From: Alphaproteobacteria bacterium
GTDB taxonomy: Bacteria; Pseudomonadota; Alphaproteobacteria; Bin65
DNA: 38,207 nucleotides
Assembly: GCA_021776685.1 (NCBI GenBank)
Contig: JAJFFJ010000064.1
Span: 1 to 38,207 of the forward strand
Direction: 5' to 3'
Below are positions 16,395-24,442 of this stretch, in pieces (the first letter of the stretch is position 1; each line of letters opens with the position of its first letter). A program made the position numbers and the translations under genes. Below the pieces are notes generated by a model. The model was given only the letters and a program-made list of their open reading frames with translations, did no database searches and was not told the origin of the DNA.

Positions 16395-16449
16395 CGCCGG
16401 CGCCCGGGGGTTTTCTCCGGGAGCTGAGGTGTCAACGTCCTTCCTCCTT

Positions 16450-16481
16450 AATGGCGGCTTTTCCAAGCTGCCATTTTTTTT
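16450..16481 (+). terminator. Rho-independent terminator of the aceA operon
   Basis: An 11-bp stem AATGGCGGCTT/AAGCTGCCATT (one G-T pair) with a TTCC loop (16461-16464), followed by T from 16474 to 16481. It is 55 bases after the stop of the 76-residue gene and should end the aceA transcript. Confidence 0.9.
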
Positions 16482-16568
16482 GGCAGGGTTTCGCAGTGTT
16501 TCCGGGCTTACGGACGCCTTAACTCTGTGAAAAGCAATTCCTGATACACCAAGGGCAGAATTCCCCGG

Positions 16569-16594
16569 GCCGCCCCCCACTGTGGCGGCTTTTT
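16569..16594 (+). terminator. Second terminator-like hairpin just before the next gene
   Basis: The stem GCCGCC/GGCGGC (16569-16574 and 16584-16589), with a 9-base loop, is followed by TTTTT (16590-16594). The next ribosome site begins only a few bases later and the ATG is at 16610. Since the aceA operon is already closed at 16481, this hairpin either ends a short RNA made from about 16482-16594 or works as an attenuator in the leader of the downstream two-gene unit. The sequence does not decide between these. Confidence 0.6.
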
Positions 16595-16609
16595 CTTGGG
16601 AGAAGCGCC

Positions 16610-17005
16610 ATGACAAATCAGGTTTCGATTCCGGCAGATACCGCACCATCTGCTGTGACAGAAGACGAGAGTGACCAGGTATCCGCCGCGGCGGACAGCC
16701 TTTTAAAGCGCATGTCGACAGAGATGTGCGACAGCTTCTCCCCGGCACAACGTCAGGCTGTGGGCAAGGCGGTAATCGAGGCAAAGACCCGGGATTTCCT
16801 GGTCAATCTGCGCCTGACCCTGTTTGGCGCCTTTTTCAACATCATCATCGGCCGTGAAAACCGCAATCCCGTACGCCAGGCCCACGAACGGCGAAGGCAC
16901 CCGCTGGCGACGCCGGGCAATCTGTTCGTTTTGGCGCTGATCGCAATCTTCGGCGTGACGCTCGGCTGGATTTCCTACCAGTTAGTCGCCCACGGGGGCC
17001 TCTAG
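16610..17005 (+). CDS. Unrecognised membrane protein paired with Flp pilin
   Basis: A 131-residue protein. Residues 1-60 are hydrophilic and acidic, with a helical stretch SFSPAQRQAVGKAVIEAKTR. About residues 65-82 (LRLTLFGAFFNIIIG) are mildly hydrophobic, followed by a very basic stretch (RENRNPVRQAHERRRH) and one clear membrane helix near the end (about 103-125, LFVLALIAIFGVTLGWISYQLV). The likely topology is an inner-membrane protein with most of it in the cytoplasm. The start has GGGAGAAG upstream. Its stop is one base from the pilin start, so the two are co-translated. No known family is recognised; a helper for the pilin is possible. Confidence 0.7.
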   Translation: MTNQVSIPADTAPSAVTEDESDQVSAAADSLLKRMSTEMCDSFSPAQRQAVGKAVIEAKTRDFLVNLRLTLFGAFFNIIIGRENRNPVRQAHERRRHPLATPGNLFVLALIAIFGVTLGWISYQLVAHGGL

Positions 17006-17006
17006 C

Positions 17007-17210
17007 ATGTATATCCGGCCCTATCGGGAAATGGCCCGGGACGAGGGCGGCGCAACGATGATCGAGTACGGCTTCATCGTCCTGCTCGTCTCAATCGCCA
17101 TTGGCGTTGGCGGCGGCGCCCTGGGTGATCTTCTGACCTCTGTGTCCCAGAAGGTGTCCCAGAAGGTTCAGGTGGGCGATCGCCCCTGCACACCGCGCTG
17201 CTCGCAATAG
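17007..17210 (+). CDS. Flp/Fap-type IVb pilin, orphan, with cysteine tail
   Basis: A 67-residue prepilin. Residues 12-35 read DEGGATMIEYGFIVLLVSIAIG. The prepilin peptidase cut falls after Gly15, leaving mature A-T-M-I-E-Y with Glu at position 5, as in Flp pilins of the Tad system. The hydrophobic stretch forms the pilus core helix. The leader is 15 residues, a normal length. Unusual is the C-terminal end, VGDRPCTPRCSQ, with two cysteines, which Flp pilins usually lack. A near-duplicated SQKVSQKV precedes it. No tad/cpa genes or prepilin peptidase are in the window, so assembly machinery must be encoded elsewhere, if used at all. Confidence 0.85.
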   Translation: MYIRPYREMARDEGGATMIEYGFIVLLVSIAIGVGGGALGDLLTSVSQKVSQKVQVGDRPCTPRCSQ

Positions 17211-17225
17211 GCGGCGCACTTCCCC

Positions 17226-18113
17226 TTACTGGTTGAACAGGATCAGACAGGCAGTGGGCAGCTCCGGCGGCGGCCGCCGTTTTGGCTTGGTCCCTGATTT
17301 AAGACGCTTCCGCCACGCTGGTAAAATCTTCACGAACCAGCGCCTTACCCGCCAGCCGCAGCCGGTGCCCTTGGGCAGCTTCAGCTGTTTGATGCATTGC
17401 GGACTGTCGGCGGGGCAGGTCATGCGCACATGCATATGGGCGTGATGGCCAAACCAGGGCACCACCTTGCGCAACCAGCCACGGTCGCCCTTCACCTGCC
17501 GGCATAGTGCGCGCTTGATCACTGGATTGACAAAGATCCGGTCGACCCCCGGATAGCGGGCGGCATACCGCAGCATTGCGATCTGCTTGCCAGACCACCG
17601 GGCGGCGTCGATCCGCTTTTTGTTTTCGGTGAGCATGGATATTTCCGGAGGCCGCGCGCGGTAGGCCCGGGATAGTCCGCCCGAACGCTTGAGCACAAAG
17701 CGGATATCAGCATCCAGGCCGACTTCATGGCTGGCATGGCCGCTGATCGGTCCGCCGCGGGGGGCGCTCAGGTCTGCGACCAACGCCACACGCCCGTAAC
17801 GGCGGTCCACCCATCGGCCAAAGTCGGTCACGAAACGGACGAGCTTCGGGTGGCCCCAATTGCGGTTTCGCTGCAGGCGAATGGCGGTGTAGCCCCGACC
17901 CGAAGGCGGCAATCGGCGGGCGCCCGCGATGCAGCCATTGGCATAGATGCCGATGACACGTGATGGGCCGCGGCTCGCCCGCTTGGCATCGTCACCGCTG
18001 ATAGTTTGCGCACTGGCGGGCACCGAGAGAACGGCCAGCAGGATGAGGCCAATTGCGCCAGCGGCCGGGCGGAGGCCGTTTTGTCGGGGCCGGATCGTGA
18101 AGTGGTTTCGCAT
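17226..18113 (-). CDS. mepA: Penicillin-insensitive murein endopeptidase MepA
   Basis: A 295-residue periplasmic zinc peptidase of the LAS group, which cuts D-Ala-meso-DAP cross-links in peptidoglycan. An N-terminal signal peptide is seen (basic start, then GAIGLILLAVLSVPASAQ, cut near residue 35). The zinc-binding motif GHASHEVGLDAD has His129 and Asp136 at the seven-residue spacing of the E. coli enzyme, and the later HHAHMHVRM supplies the catalytic and third metal histidines. The C-terminal tail is basic and proline-rich. The frame is open to 18158; the ATG at 18113 gives the signal peptide directly. It stands alone and converges with the Flp pilin gene. Confidence 0.93.
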   Translation of the reverse strand: MRNHFTIRPRQNGLRPAAGAIGLILLAVLSVPASAQTISGDDAKRASRGPSRVIGIYANGCIAGARRLPPSGRGYTAIRLQRNRNWGHPKLVRFVTDFGRWVDRRYGRVALVADLSAPRGGPISGHASHEVGLDADIRFVLKRSGGLSRAYRARPPEISMLTENKKRIDAARWSGKQIAMLRYAARYPGVDRIFVNPVIKRALCRQVKGDRGWLRKVVPWFGHHAHMHVRMTCPADSPQCIKQLKLPKGTGCGWRVRRWFVKILPAWRKRLKSGTKPKRRPPPELPTACLILFNQ

Positions 18114-18370
18114 GCCTAATCTACGCACGGCAGGGGCTGGATGGCACCGGTGTATCAAAGAAAAGTCGCGCCACCCGAGGATGCTGTGTCCATCCCCGTT
18201 TTGGTCTGTTCACCGTGGGGGGCGCCTAAGCCGATACGGGATTCGGGACAGGGCGACGTCGCGCCAGACCACCTAATGGGGCAATGATTTCACCATCAAT
18301 TCCGTGGAATTGTCACATGCCGGCGCCTAGTCTGGCTTGCTCGTACCTTGGTCCGCTTCGGAGCCTTTCC

Positions 18371-18913
18371 ATGTCTGCACCTCTGCCTGCCCGACCTCCG
18401 GTCCAGGGTGTCCACCACGCCGCCTATCGTTGCCGCGACGCCGAGGAGACCCGGGAATTTTATGAAGGCCTTCTAGGATTTCCGCTGACAATGGCGCTGG
18501 AGATCGACGAGCAACCCACCACCGGCGAACCGGTCAAATATATGCATCTCTTCTTCGATATCGGTGGCCACGACCCGTCCGAGCCTGGTTGCGTTGCCTT
18601 TTTCGAGTTGCCGGATCACCCCACCGACCCTGCCATGTTCGAACGAAAATGGGGCTTCGACGTTCATTTGGCGATGCGGGTCCCCGATCATGAGACGCTT
18701 GCGGCCTGGCATGGGCGGCTGAAAGCGGTGGGCGTCGAGGTGGACGGGCCGGTAGCCCACGGCATCTGCACGTCGATCTATTTCTGGGATCCGAATGGCT
18801 ATCGTCTGGAATTTACGGCCGAGAACACCGCCGAGAAGAGCGAAGTCGCCGCCCACGCCAGCCACGCGCACGCAAACCTGGAAAGATGGAAGGCCTGGAA
18901 GGCGGCCCGCTAG
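18371..18913 (+). CDS. VOC family (glyoxalase/dioxygenase fold) protein
   Basis: A 180-residue single-module vicinal oxygen chelate protein: VQGVHHAAYRCRDAEETREFYEGLLGF (first beta-alpha module with the metal-site His in VHHAAY), the FDVHLAMRVPDHETL strand with the next His, and the ending DPNGYRLEFT with the metal-binding Glu. Such proteins are dioxygenases, lyases, isomerases or resistance proteins; the substrate cannot be told. The frame is open to 18284, but the ATG at 18371 has GGAG eight bases upstream. The C-terminal extension is rich in His and Ala. It converges with the sterol-desaturase-like gene, 3 bases between stops. Confidence 0.87.
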   Translation: MSAPLPARPPVQGVHHAAYRCRDAEETREFYEGLLGFPLTMALEIDEQPTTGEPVKYMHLFFDIGGHDPSEPGCVAFFELPDHPTDPAMFERKWGFDVHLAMRVPDHETLAAWHGRLKAVGVEVDGPVAHGICTSIYFWDPNGYRLEFTAENTAEKSEVAAHASHAHANLERWKAWKAAR

Positions 18914-18916
18914 CGC

Positions 18917-19717
18917 CTAGGCCGCCCGGCGGAACGGATACAGCATCTGCCCAATCAAGCCGTCCGGTACCGGCTCGTCGACACCAAACTTCTCGGGCGC
19001 GCGTTTCGGGAAAAAGTAGGTCCCAAACAGCCGGTCCCAGATGACCAGCAGGCCGCCATAGTTGCAGTCGCGCCCCTCGGCCTCGCCGGTGTGATGCCAG
19101 CGGTGGAACGCCGGGCTGACGATAACGCCGCGCAAAGGGCCATAGTCCCAGCGAACATTGGCGTGGGCGTAGAGCCCCAGGAAGGCGAAGACCGGCACCA
19201 GCGCCGCCACAGCCGCCGGGGCGAACCCAAGCGCCAGAAGCGGCGTCGCGCGGATTATGCTCGCGACAATGTCATTCACGGGATGGACGCGCACGGCCAT
19301 CAGCCAATCCACCTGCTCCGGCGCATGGTGGATGGTGTGAAATTTCCACAGGCGGGTTGTGTGGTGCAGCCGATGCGCCCAATAGCCCATGAAATCGGCC
19401 AGCAGGACGATCAAGACAGCTTGCAGACCCCACGGCAATTCGCCCACGGGACCCCAACCATATTTCAATTGCTCAAGTGTCAGCGATGAGCCGAGCACGG
19501 CCAGCGCCGCCATGATCAGAAGGGCCAGTATCACGCGGGTCAGGGTCCGCGTGACCACGGGCGTGATGACCCAGTAAAGAAGGTCGGTGCGAAATCCGGG
19601 GCGAAACAGCCGCCAGCCGCGATTGGCCGGCCATAGCCGCTCGAGCGTCACAAAGATTGCGGCAATCACCCCAAAGACGATAACAAAGCCAATAAACTGC
19701 TGCGCGATAGCGGCCAT
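18917..19717 (-). CDS. Sterol desaturase / fatty acid hydroxylase family membrane protein
   Basis: A 266-residue integral membrane protein with several hydrophobic helices and the di-iron histidine motifs of the family: HRLHH, HTIHH, a further single H in VRVHPVND, and HRWHH. These enzymes use O2 to hydroxylate or desaturate sterols, carotenoids or fatty acids in the membrane. The frame is open to a TTG at 19747; I prefer the ATG at 19717, which has a weak GGGGT site. The actual lipid substrate is not evident; hopanoid or fatty acid modification would both fit. Confidence 0.9.
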   Translation of the reverse strand: MAAIAQQFIGFVIVFGVIAAIFVTLERLWPANRGWRLFRPGFRTDLLYWVITPVVTRTLTRVILALLIMAALAVLGSSLTLEQLKYGWGPVGELPWGLQAVLIVLLADFMGYWAHRLHHTTRLWKFHTIHHAPEQVDWLMAVRVHPVNDIVASIIRATPLLALGFAPAAVAALVPVFAFLGLYAHANVRWDYGPLRGVIVSPAFHRWHHTGEAEGRDCNYGGLLVIWDRLFGTYFFPKRAPEKFGVDEPVPDGLIGQMLYPFRRAA

Positions 19718-19784
19718 AAGAACCCCGACAACTGATGCGTCTCCCAATTTACATACGGAGACGTGACCGCGTATGTGGCCGCAG

Positions 19785-19820
19785 GAGTAGCCGGGGGAGT
19801 AGCCGGGGGAGTAGCCGGGG
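19785..19820. repeat. 12-bp tandem repeat after the CmcJ-like gene
   Basis: Three exact copies of GAGTAGCCGGGG lie end to end, then a decayed partial copy AGTTAG up to 19826. The stop of the CmcJ-like gene (minus strand, 19827-19829) follows at once; its last codon plus stop is GAGTAG on the minus strand, so the gene end is an inverted match of the repeat's first six bases. There is no T-run. The array is short enough to have arisen by slippage. Confidence 0.95.
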
Positions 19821-19826
19821 AGTTAG

Positions 19827-20717
19827 CTACTCGATGATCACCAGGGTGCGGATCTCAATGCTTTCCCGCGGCGGCGCATTCGCCGGCGTGTCCGGATGAT
19901 TGAACGCACCATGGGGCGTGAAGATGGCCCGGCCGTCATCCAGGGTGTCCCAACCTTTGATCAGAATGATCTCGTCGGCCGTCATTTCCGGTGCGTAATA
20001 CCAGCGCTGCGCGTCGCCGTGGGCAACCTGATAGATTTCGCCCACACGGTCGGGGAAGACCTGATCGGTCGCCACCAGTTCCTCCGTCGCGATGCTGCGC
20101 GCGTCGGCCAGCGCCAGCGGTGAGCGCACTACCGGGCCATGGAGCGGCCGCCATACATTGACCTGTAGGACCCGCGCGCCTGAGGCGAACAGGCGCTCCG
20201 CCTCATCGTCGCCCAAGACATCGCGCACCCGTTGCGGGCCGCTCGTGACCGTATAGTCCACATGAACCCGGGCGGCGGGGCCGCGTGGCCCATCCGGATT
20301 GTCCGCGCCATCCTTGCTATCGGCGCGCCGGGTAGCGTCAAAGACCACGACGCGGCTGGCGTCGAAGCGTTCGGTCAGCAGCGCCTCGACCTCGGCGTAG
20401 TAATCTGTGGTGACGGCGTCGTCGTCATGCAGGTCGGGAACGCCGGTCGGGATGTACCACAACTCGAACCCTTCGCGGTCGACCGACAGGTCGTCCGCAA
20501 TCTCGCGCATGTCTTGGATTGCGACGGGTATGTCCTCGGTTTCGAAGAACACCTTGGGTTCACCGCCGGTCAGCGCCGCAGCATGAAACGCAGGCTTGGT
20601 GTCTTGGGGTACGATGAACCGCAACGGCGCGGTGACCGCGGCGCGCATCGGCGCTGTCGAGATCTCGTCGATCACATCGGAGGTTGAGCCTACATTATCC
20701 ATCGGATGATCCGTCAT
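19827..20717 (-). CDS. CmcJ/NvfI-family non-haem oxygenase-like protein
   Basis: A 296-residue protein with the layout of the CmcJ/NvfI oxidoreductase family (CmcJ of cephamycin C formation and fungal relatives): a RVHVDYT motif with His152 and Asp154, SGPQRVRD, NVWRPLHGPVVRSPLALADARS, WYYAPEMTADEIILIKGWD, a histidine in PHGAFNHPD, and the closing PRESIEIRTLVI. The HxD...H set would hold Fe(II) in a 2-oxoglutarate-type site. Members act on varied small molecules, and the bacterial ones outside cephamycin clusters have no fixed role. The ATG at 20717 has no strong ribosome site; one at 20702 is an alternative. No other biosynthetic genes are adjacent. Confidence 0.8.
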   Translation of the reverse strand: MTDHPMDNVGSTSDVIDEISTAPMRAAVTAPLRFIVPQDTKPAFHAAALTGGEPKVFFETEDIPVAIQDMREIADDLSVDREGFELWYIPTGVPDLHDDDAVTTDYYAEVEALLTERFDASRVVVFDATRRADSKDGADNPDGPRGPAARVHVDYTVTSGPQRVRDVLGDDEAERLFASGARVLQVNVWRPLHGPVVRSPLALADARSIATEELVATDQVFPDRVGEIYQVAHGDAQRWYYAPEMTADEIILIKGWDTLDDGRAIFTPHGAFNHPDTPANAPPRESIEIRTLVIIE

Positions 20718-20823
20718 GTTGCTGGATGCCGGTTGTGGGATCGGCGAATCTGGTACTGGTCAAAGATGGGGCGGACGGACGCTGCCGTCGAGCGAAATGA
20801 TTTCATCTATACATGAGCTGAAT

Positions 20824-22419
20824 TCAAGAGATTTCGTGGGATGGGGCATCGTTTTCGGCGAGTGCCAGCAGCATATCCAGCGCTTCAGCCTCGGCCGCGG
20901 GCTTGTCCCAGCGGATACGGCTGATACGGGGAAATCGCATGGCGATGCCGGATTTGTGCCGGCTGCTCATGTGAATGCTGTCGAATGCGACCTCGAAGAC
21001 CAGGGCTTTCTCGACTTCACGCACGGGGCCGAAACGGTTGAGGGTGTGCTCACGCACCCATTTATCCAGGGCACGAAGCTCCTCATCGGTGAAGCCAAAA
21101 TAGGCCTTACCCACCGGAACCAGCTCCTGACCGGTCTCACCGTCCCGCCAGGCGCCGAAGGTGAAGTCAGAATAATAGGATGAACGCTTTCCGTGGCCGC
21201 GTTGGGCGTACAGCAGCACACAGTCAGCGGTCAGTGGATCACGTTTCCATTTGTACCACAGCCCCTTCACCCTGCCGGCCTCATAGGCGCTGTCCCTGCG
21301 CTTGAGCATCAGGCCTTCCCGCCCCAGACGGCGCGCCTCGGCCTGCAACGCTTCCACCTCGGCCCATTCGCTGACGGTGATAGATTCAGAGAGGTCGAGG
21401 TCCGGATGGTCCAGCCGCTCGATGAATGCCGCCAGCCGGGTGCGTCGCGCGGTGAGCGGTTGATCGCGGAGATCACTCCCTGCTTCCATCAAGAGGTCAT
21501 AGGCGCGGACGAATGCGGGGCGTTCGGCCAGCATCTTCTTGCTGACGGTCTTCCGGTTGAGTCGCTGCTGCAGGTCGTTGAAGGGCGCCTCTCCTGTCGG
21601 CCCCCGCACCAGCAACTCGCCATCGACCACGCCGTCGAAATTCATCATCTCCAGAACGTCGGGGAAGGTGGCGCTGATATCGTCGCCGGAGCGGGAATAG
21701 ATGCGCCGCTCGCCGCCGCGGCTGACCAGCTGCACCCGCACGCCGTCCCACTTCCACTCCACCAACCATGCCGACGGTTCCAGTTCCACGCCATCCGCCA
21801 ACGGGTGGGCCAGCATGAAAGGGCGGAAAACCGGCAATGCACCAGGATCAGGTTTTTCCGCCTGTCCCTCAAGCCACGCGAAGAGGGCCGAATAGGGCGG
21901 CGCCAGTCCGTGCCAGACTTCCTCGATTTCCTCAACAGGCGTGTCAAAGGCCTCCGACAATGCCACCCGCGCCAGTCGGGCGGAGACGCCGACACGCAGG
22001 CCGCCAGTGATCAGCTTCAGGAGAGCCCAGCGCTCCGTCACATCCATGTGCCCCAGCCAGCTGGCAAGCAGTCCCGGTGTTTCCGCGCGGCCAGCGCCGT
22101 GCAACCGAGCCACAATCTCGCCAAGCGTCGGCGGGTCGGCGGTGCCGGTCTCCTGCCACAACAAGGCGCAAGTCTCCGCCAGGTCACCCACATAGTCGTA
22201 AGACAAGCGGAACAATTCCTCCCCGGCCTGCTCCATGGCGAGGCCGCGGATGGCGCCCGCCTTGGCGTGGGGAAAGTCGATGCCGCCGGCCAGCGCCGTC
22301 AGAGCCCAGCCCCGGTCGGGATCCGGCGCCCGGCGGAAATAATCGCCCATCAGCCGCAGCTTGGCGTTGCGTCCCGGCGTGTAGACCAGCCGGTCAAGGA
22401 GGGCCGCGAACGCTTTCAT
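20824..22419 (-). CDS. ATP-dependent DNA ligase of the ligase-associated DNA damage response cluster
   Basis: A 531-residue ATP-dependent ligase that seals nicks via a lysine-AMP intermediate. An N-terminal DNA-binding domain (1-200) precedes the nucleotidyltransferase core: motif I EWKWDGVR with Lys223, motif III FDGVVDGELL, motif IV REGLMLKR, motif V WYKWKRD, then an OB domain (about 420-525). It is the type found beside an MBL exonuclease, an Lhr-like helicase and a PdeM phosphoesterase, often annotated as cisplatin damage response ligase; all three partners are nearby. It starts 15 bases after the exonuclease gene ends, in the same orientation, so it is probably the second gene of that transcript. 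Confidence 0.93.
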   Translation of the reverse strand: MKAFAALLDRLVYTPGRNAKLRLMGDYFRRAPDPDRGWALTALAGGIDFPHAKAGAIRGLAMEQAGEELFRLSYDYVGDLAETCALLWQETGTADPPTLGEIVARLHGAGRAETPGLLASWLGHMDVTERWALLKLITGGLRVGVSARLARVALSEAFDTPVEEIEEVWHGLAPPYSALFAWLEGQAEKPDPGALPVFRPFMLAHPLADGVELEPSAWLVEWKWDGVRVQLVSRGGERRIYSRSGDDISATFPDVLEMMNFDGVVDGELLVRGPTGEAPFNDLQQRLNRKTVSKKMLAERPAFVRAYDLLMEAGSDLRDQPLTARRTRLAAFIERLDHPDLDLSESITVSEWAEVEALQAEARRLGREGLMLKRRDSAYEAGRVKGLWYKWKRDPLTADCVLLYAQRGHGKRSSYYSDFTFGAWRDGETGQELVPVGKAYFGFTDEELRALDKWVREHTLNRFGPVREVEKALVFEVAFDSIHMSSRHKSGIAMRFPRISRIRWDKPAAEAEALDMLLALAENDAPSHEIS

Positions 22420-22434
22420 TGTCGGGGCTCGGCC

Positions 22435-23460
22435 CTAGTCATCCTCATCCTCCCGGCCGATGAGGGACAGGGCGCGGGCACGGATGCCGTTGCTCTCGGC
22501 CCAGTGGACCAGCGCTTCCTCACGGCCATGGGTGACCCAGATTTCCGGTGCGCCCACATCCTTGAGGGTCTGGGTCAGTTCATCCCAGTCGGCATGGTCG
22601 GAAATCACCAGAGGCAGCTCGACGCCGCGCTGTCGGGCGCGGGCGCGCACCCGCATCCAGCCGCTTGCCATGGCTGTCAATGGGTCGGGCAGGCGTCGCG
22701 ACCACCGGTCGTTGAGCGCGCCGGGCGGAGCCAGGATGATCTCTCCGGCCAGCGCATTCTTGTCTGTCTCTGCCACGTCCCGAAGCTCGCCGAGGTCCAC
22801 CCCCAGACGTTGGTAGAGGTCACAAAGGTTACGCTGGGCGCCGTGCAGCCAGATGGGCCGGTCGTACCCTGCCTGGCGCAGCAGCGCGATCACGCGCTGG
22901 CATTTGCCCAAACCATACGCACCCACCAGCACGGCCCGCTCAGGGAACAGCGCCTGGGCGGCTAAAACTTTGGCAATCTCTGTTGCCGCATCGGCATGCC
23001 GGAAAACCGGCAAGGCAAAGGTGGCCTCCGTGATGAAGACATCGCAGGCGATTGGCTCAAAAGGGGGGCAGGTGGGGTCCGGCGCGCGTTTATAGTCCCC
23101 TGAAACCACGACCCGCTGGCCGGCATGCTCAATCACAACCTGAGCCGAGCCGAGAACATGTCCCGCCGGCACGAACCTCAGGGCAACATCATCGAGGCTG
23201 ACCGTGCTGCCATAGCTGTGGTCCTGCAGATCCCGCCCGGCATCCTCGCCGAACCGCGTTTTCATGATCTCGATGGTTTCAGGTGTGGCCAGGACCCGTT
23301 TGTTTCCGGGTCGGGCATGGTCGCCGTGGCCGTGGGTGATGACCGCTCTGTCCACCCGGCGCACGGGATCCACATAGAAATCTCCCGGCGCGCAGTAGAG
23401 ACCCGCCGGCGTGACCTTCAGCCAGTCTTCAGGTTTCAAACCTTTTGCCATCGCACCCAT
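22435..23460 (-). CDS. Ligase-associated DNA exonuclease (MBL fold, beta-CASP)
   Basis: A 341-residue metallo-beta-lactamase-fold nuclease. Motif 2 HGHGDHA (His43, His45, Asp47, His48) and PAGHVLGSAQV (motif 3) and SGDYKRAPDP (motif 4) build the two-metal site; the later VISDHADWDEL and WVTHGREE are beta-CASP motifs. Family members in this cluster are metal-dependent DNA exonucleases that act with the ligase. It immediately precedes the ligase gene. An ATG nine bases inside (23451) is an alternative start. The C-terminus is acidic (EDEDD). Confidence 0.92.
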   Translation of the reverse strand: MGAMAKGLKPEDWLKVTPAGLYCAPGDFYVDPVRRVDRAVITHGHGDHARPGNKRVLATPETIEIMKTRFGEDAGRDLQDHSYGSTVSLDDVALRFVPAGHVLGSAQVVIEHAGQRVVVSGDYKRAPDPTCPPFEPIACDVFITEATFALPVFRHADAATEIAKVLAAQALFPERAVLVGAYGLGKCQRVIALLRQAGYDRPIWLHGAQRNLCDLYQRLGVDLGELRDVAETDKNALAGEIILAPPGALNDRWSRRLPDPLTAMASGWMRVRARARQRGVELPLVISDHADWDELTQTLKDVGAPEIWVTHGREEALVHWAESNGIRARALSLIGREDEDD

Positions 23461-23512
23461 ATGGCTTGCCGATGGTCATGGGTCCAGTTTCCCGTCAGGA
23501 AGTGGGCAGGAC

Positions 23513-24196
23513 CTATTTGGCTTTGACCAACGGCTCCCGCAATTTCTCCATGTTTATCGGCTTTCTGGAGAACCGTTTGACCATGATTTTGACAACCTGT
23601 TCGTCCGTGATGCCGCCTTTCTTCATGCGTGCTTCCATCAACGGTTCAAATTTCTTGACGATTTGGGCGTAGTCGAGCTTCCAGGCGCCGCTCTCGCGGA
23701 AAAACTGAAATGAAGGTGTCGTGGCGGGGTCGCCCTTGCCGATGTGGCCGGTAGCGCGATCCTTGTCGATTGTGATCTTGGACAAAGGTACCCGCCGCTT
23801 GCCGCTGGCGGCTGTCATGCCTTGGTCGATCGTCCACGCGAGGAAGGTTCGGGGCGTCATGGCGGTCAGTTGGGGCGCGGTCATGAGATGGCGCAGCATA
23901 TAGATCGTAAGCCGGGTCAGGATGCCCTTGCTGGCGACTTCCTTCCGTGTGCCGGTCAGGATCGCCTGGCGCACGTTGGCGTAATATTTGATGGTCGGCG
24001 CGGCGAGCAGCTTAACCGCCTCCGTGCCTTTTCGAATGACGATCAGATCCTGATAGCGATTCCAAACCGATAGGATAGCGGCCTTGTCCTTCGCTGCGTC
24101 TGCGGCCACGGGCGCAGCGCCGGCGGATACGGCCAGGCCAGCCACCAGGACCAACATTGCGGGCCGGAATTTCTTGAGAGCGGGAAGCAGGTTCAT
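23513..24196 (-). CDS. Exported protein of unknown function with NTF2-like C-terminal part
   Basis: A 227-residue protein with a signal peptide (MNLLPALKKFRPAMLVLVAGLAVSAGAAPVAA would be the leader region, cut near residue 29-33). The mature part is lysine-rich and helical at first (KDKAAILSVWNRYQDLI, then long helices to about 120), and then has ITIDKDRATGHI and PSFQFFRESGAWKLDYAQIVKKFEPL, which recalls the last strands of NTF2-like domains (F-x-x-E-x-G-x-W-K-L-D). I considered MlaC (Ttg2D) but the key pattern is not convincing. It precedes the exonuclease gene by 52 bases on the same strand, so it may be in the repair transcript even though its product leaves the cytoplasm. Confidence 0.75.
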   Translation of the reverse strand: MNLLPALKKFRPAMLVLVAGLAVSAGAAPVAADAAKDKAAILSVWNRYQDLIVIRKGTEAVKLLAAPTIKYYANVRQAILTGTRKEVASKGILTRLTIYMLRHLMTAPQLTAMTPRTFLAWTIDQGMTAASGKRRVPLSKITIDKDRATGHIGKGDPATTPSFQFFRESGAWKLDYAQIVKKFEPLMEARMKKGGITDEQVVKIMVKRFSRKPINMEKLREPLVKAK

Positions 24197-24442
24197 TGGG
24201 TCACCATTTCATTTGCCGCGATACGCCACCGTTTGCCGGTGGTCGGCGATGCGGGGTTTCCATCGAAAAGTCAGACTTGATACGGCCAGACAGTGAGATT
24301 TGTTGATCGGGCGCGGACAGGCTTGATCTGTTCTGGTTTATTCACTTATTGTTCCCGCCCGCTGCACTGCCAGTCTGACGTCAATATCTGATAGTGTAGC
24401 AACCGTTGGTTCACCCGGAAACCTGCCCCGGAATCCCGATAT

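Noticed and set aside
20794-20804. GAAATGATTTC palindrome before the CmcJ-like gene
   Set aside because: Arms of only 5 bases in an AT-richer patch; too weak to call an operator.
21193-22965. Long open frame (590 codons) on the plus strand
   Set aside because: It is antisense to the ligase and exonuclease genes, which have clear catalytic motifs in the other direction; its product is low-complexity with no family features.
23513-24196. MlaC/Ttg2D lipid-transport protein
   Set aside because: A signal peptide and helices are present, but the MlaC core motifs are not seen, and the C-terminal strands look more NTF2-like; left as unknown.
24197-24442. Possible LexA site (GTTC-N7-GTTC) in front of the repair helicase
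   Set aside because: GTTC occurs twice, at 24338 and after 17 bases, not 7; the spacing does not fit the alphaproteobacterial SOS box.
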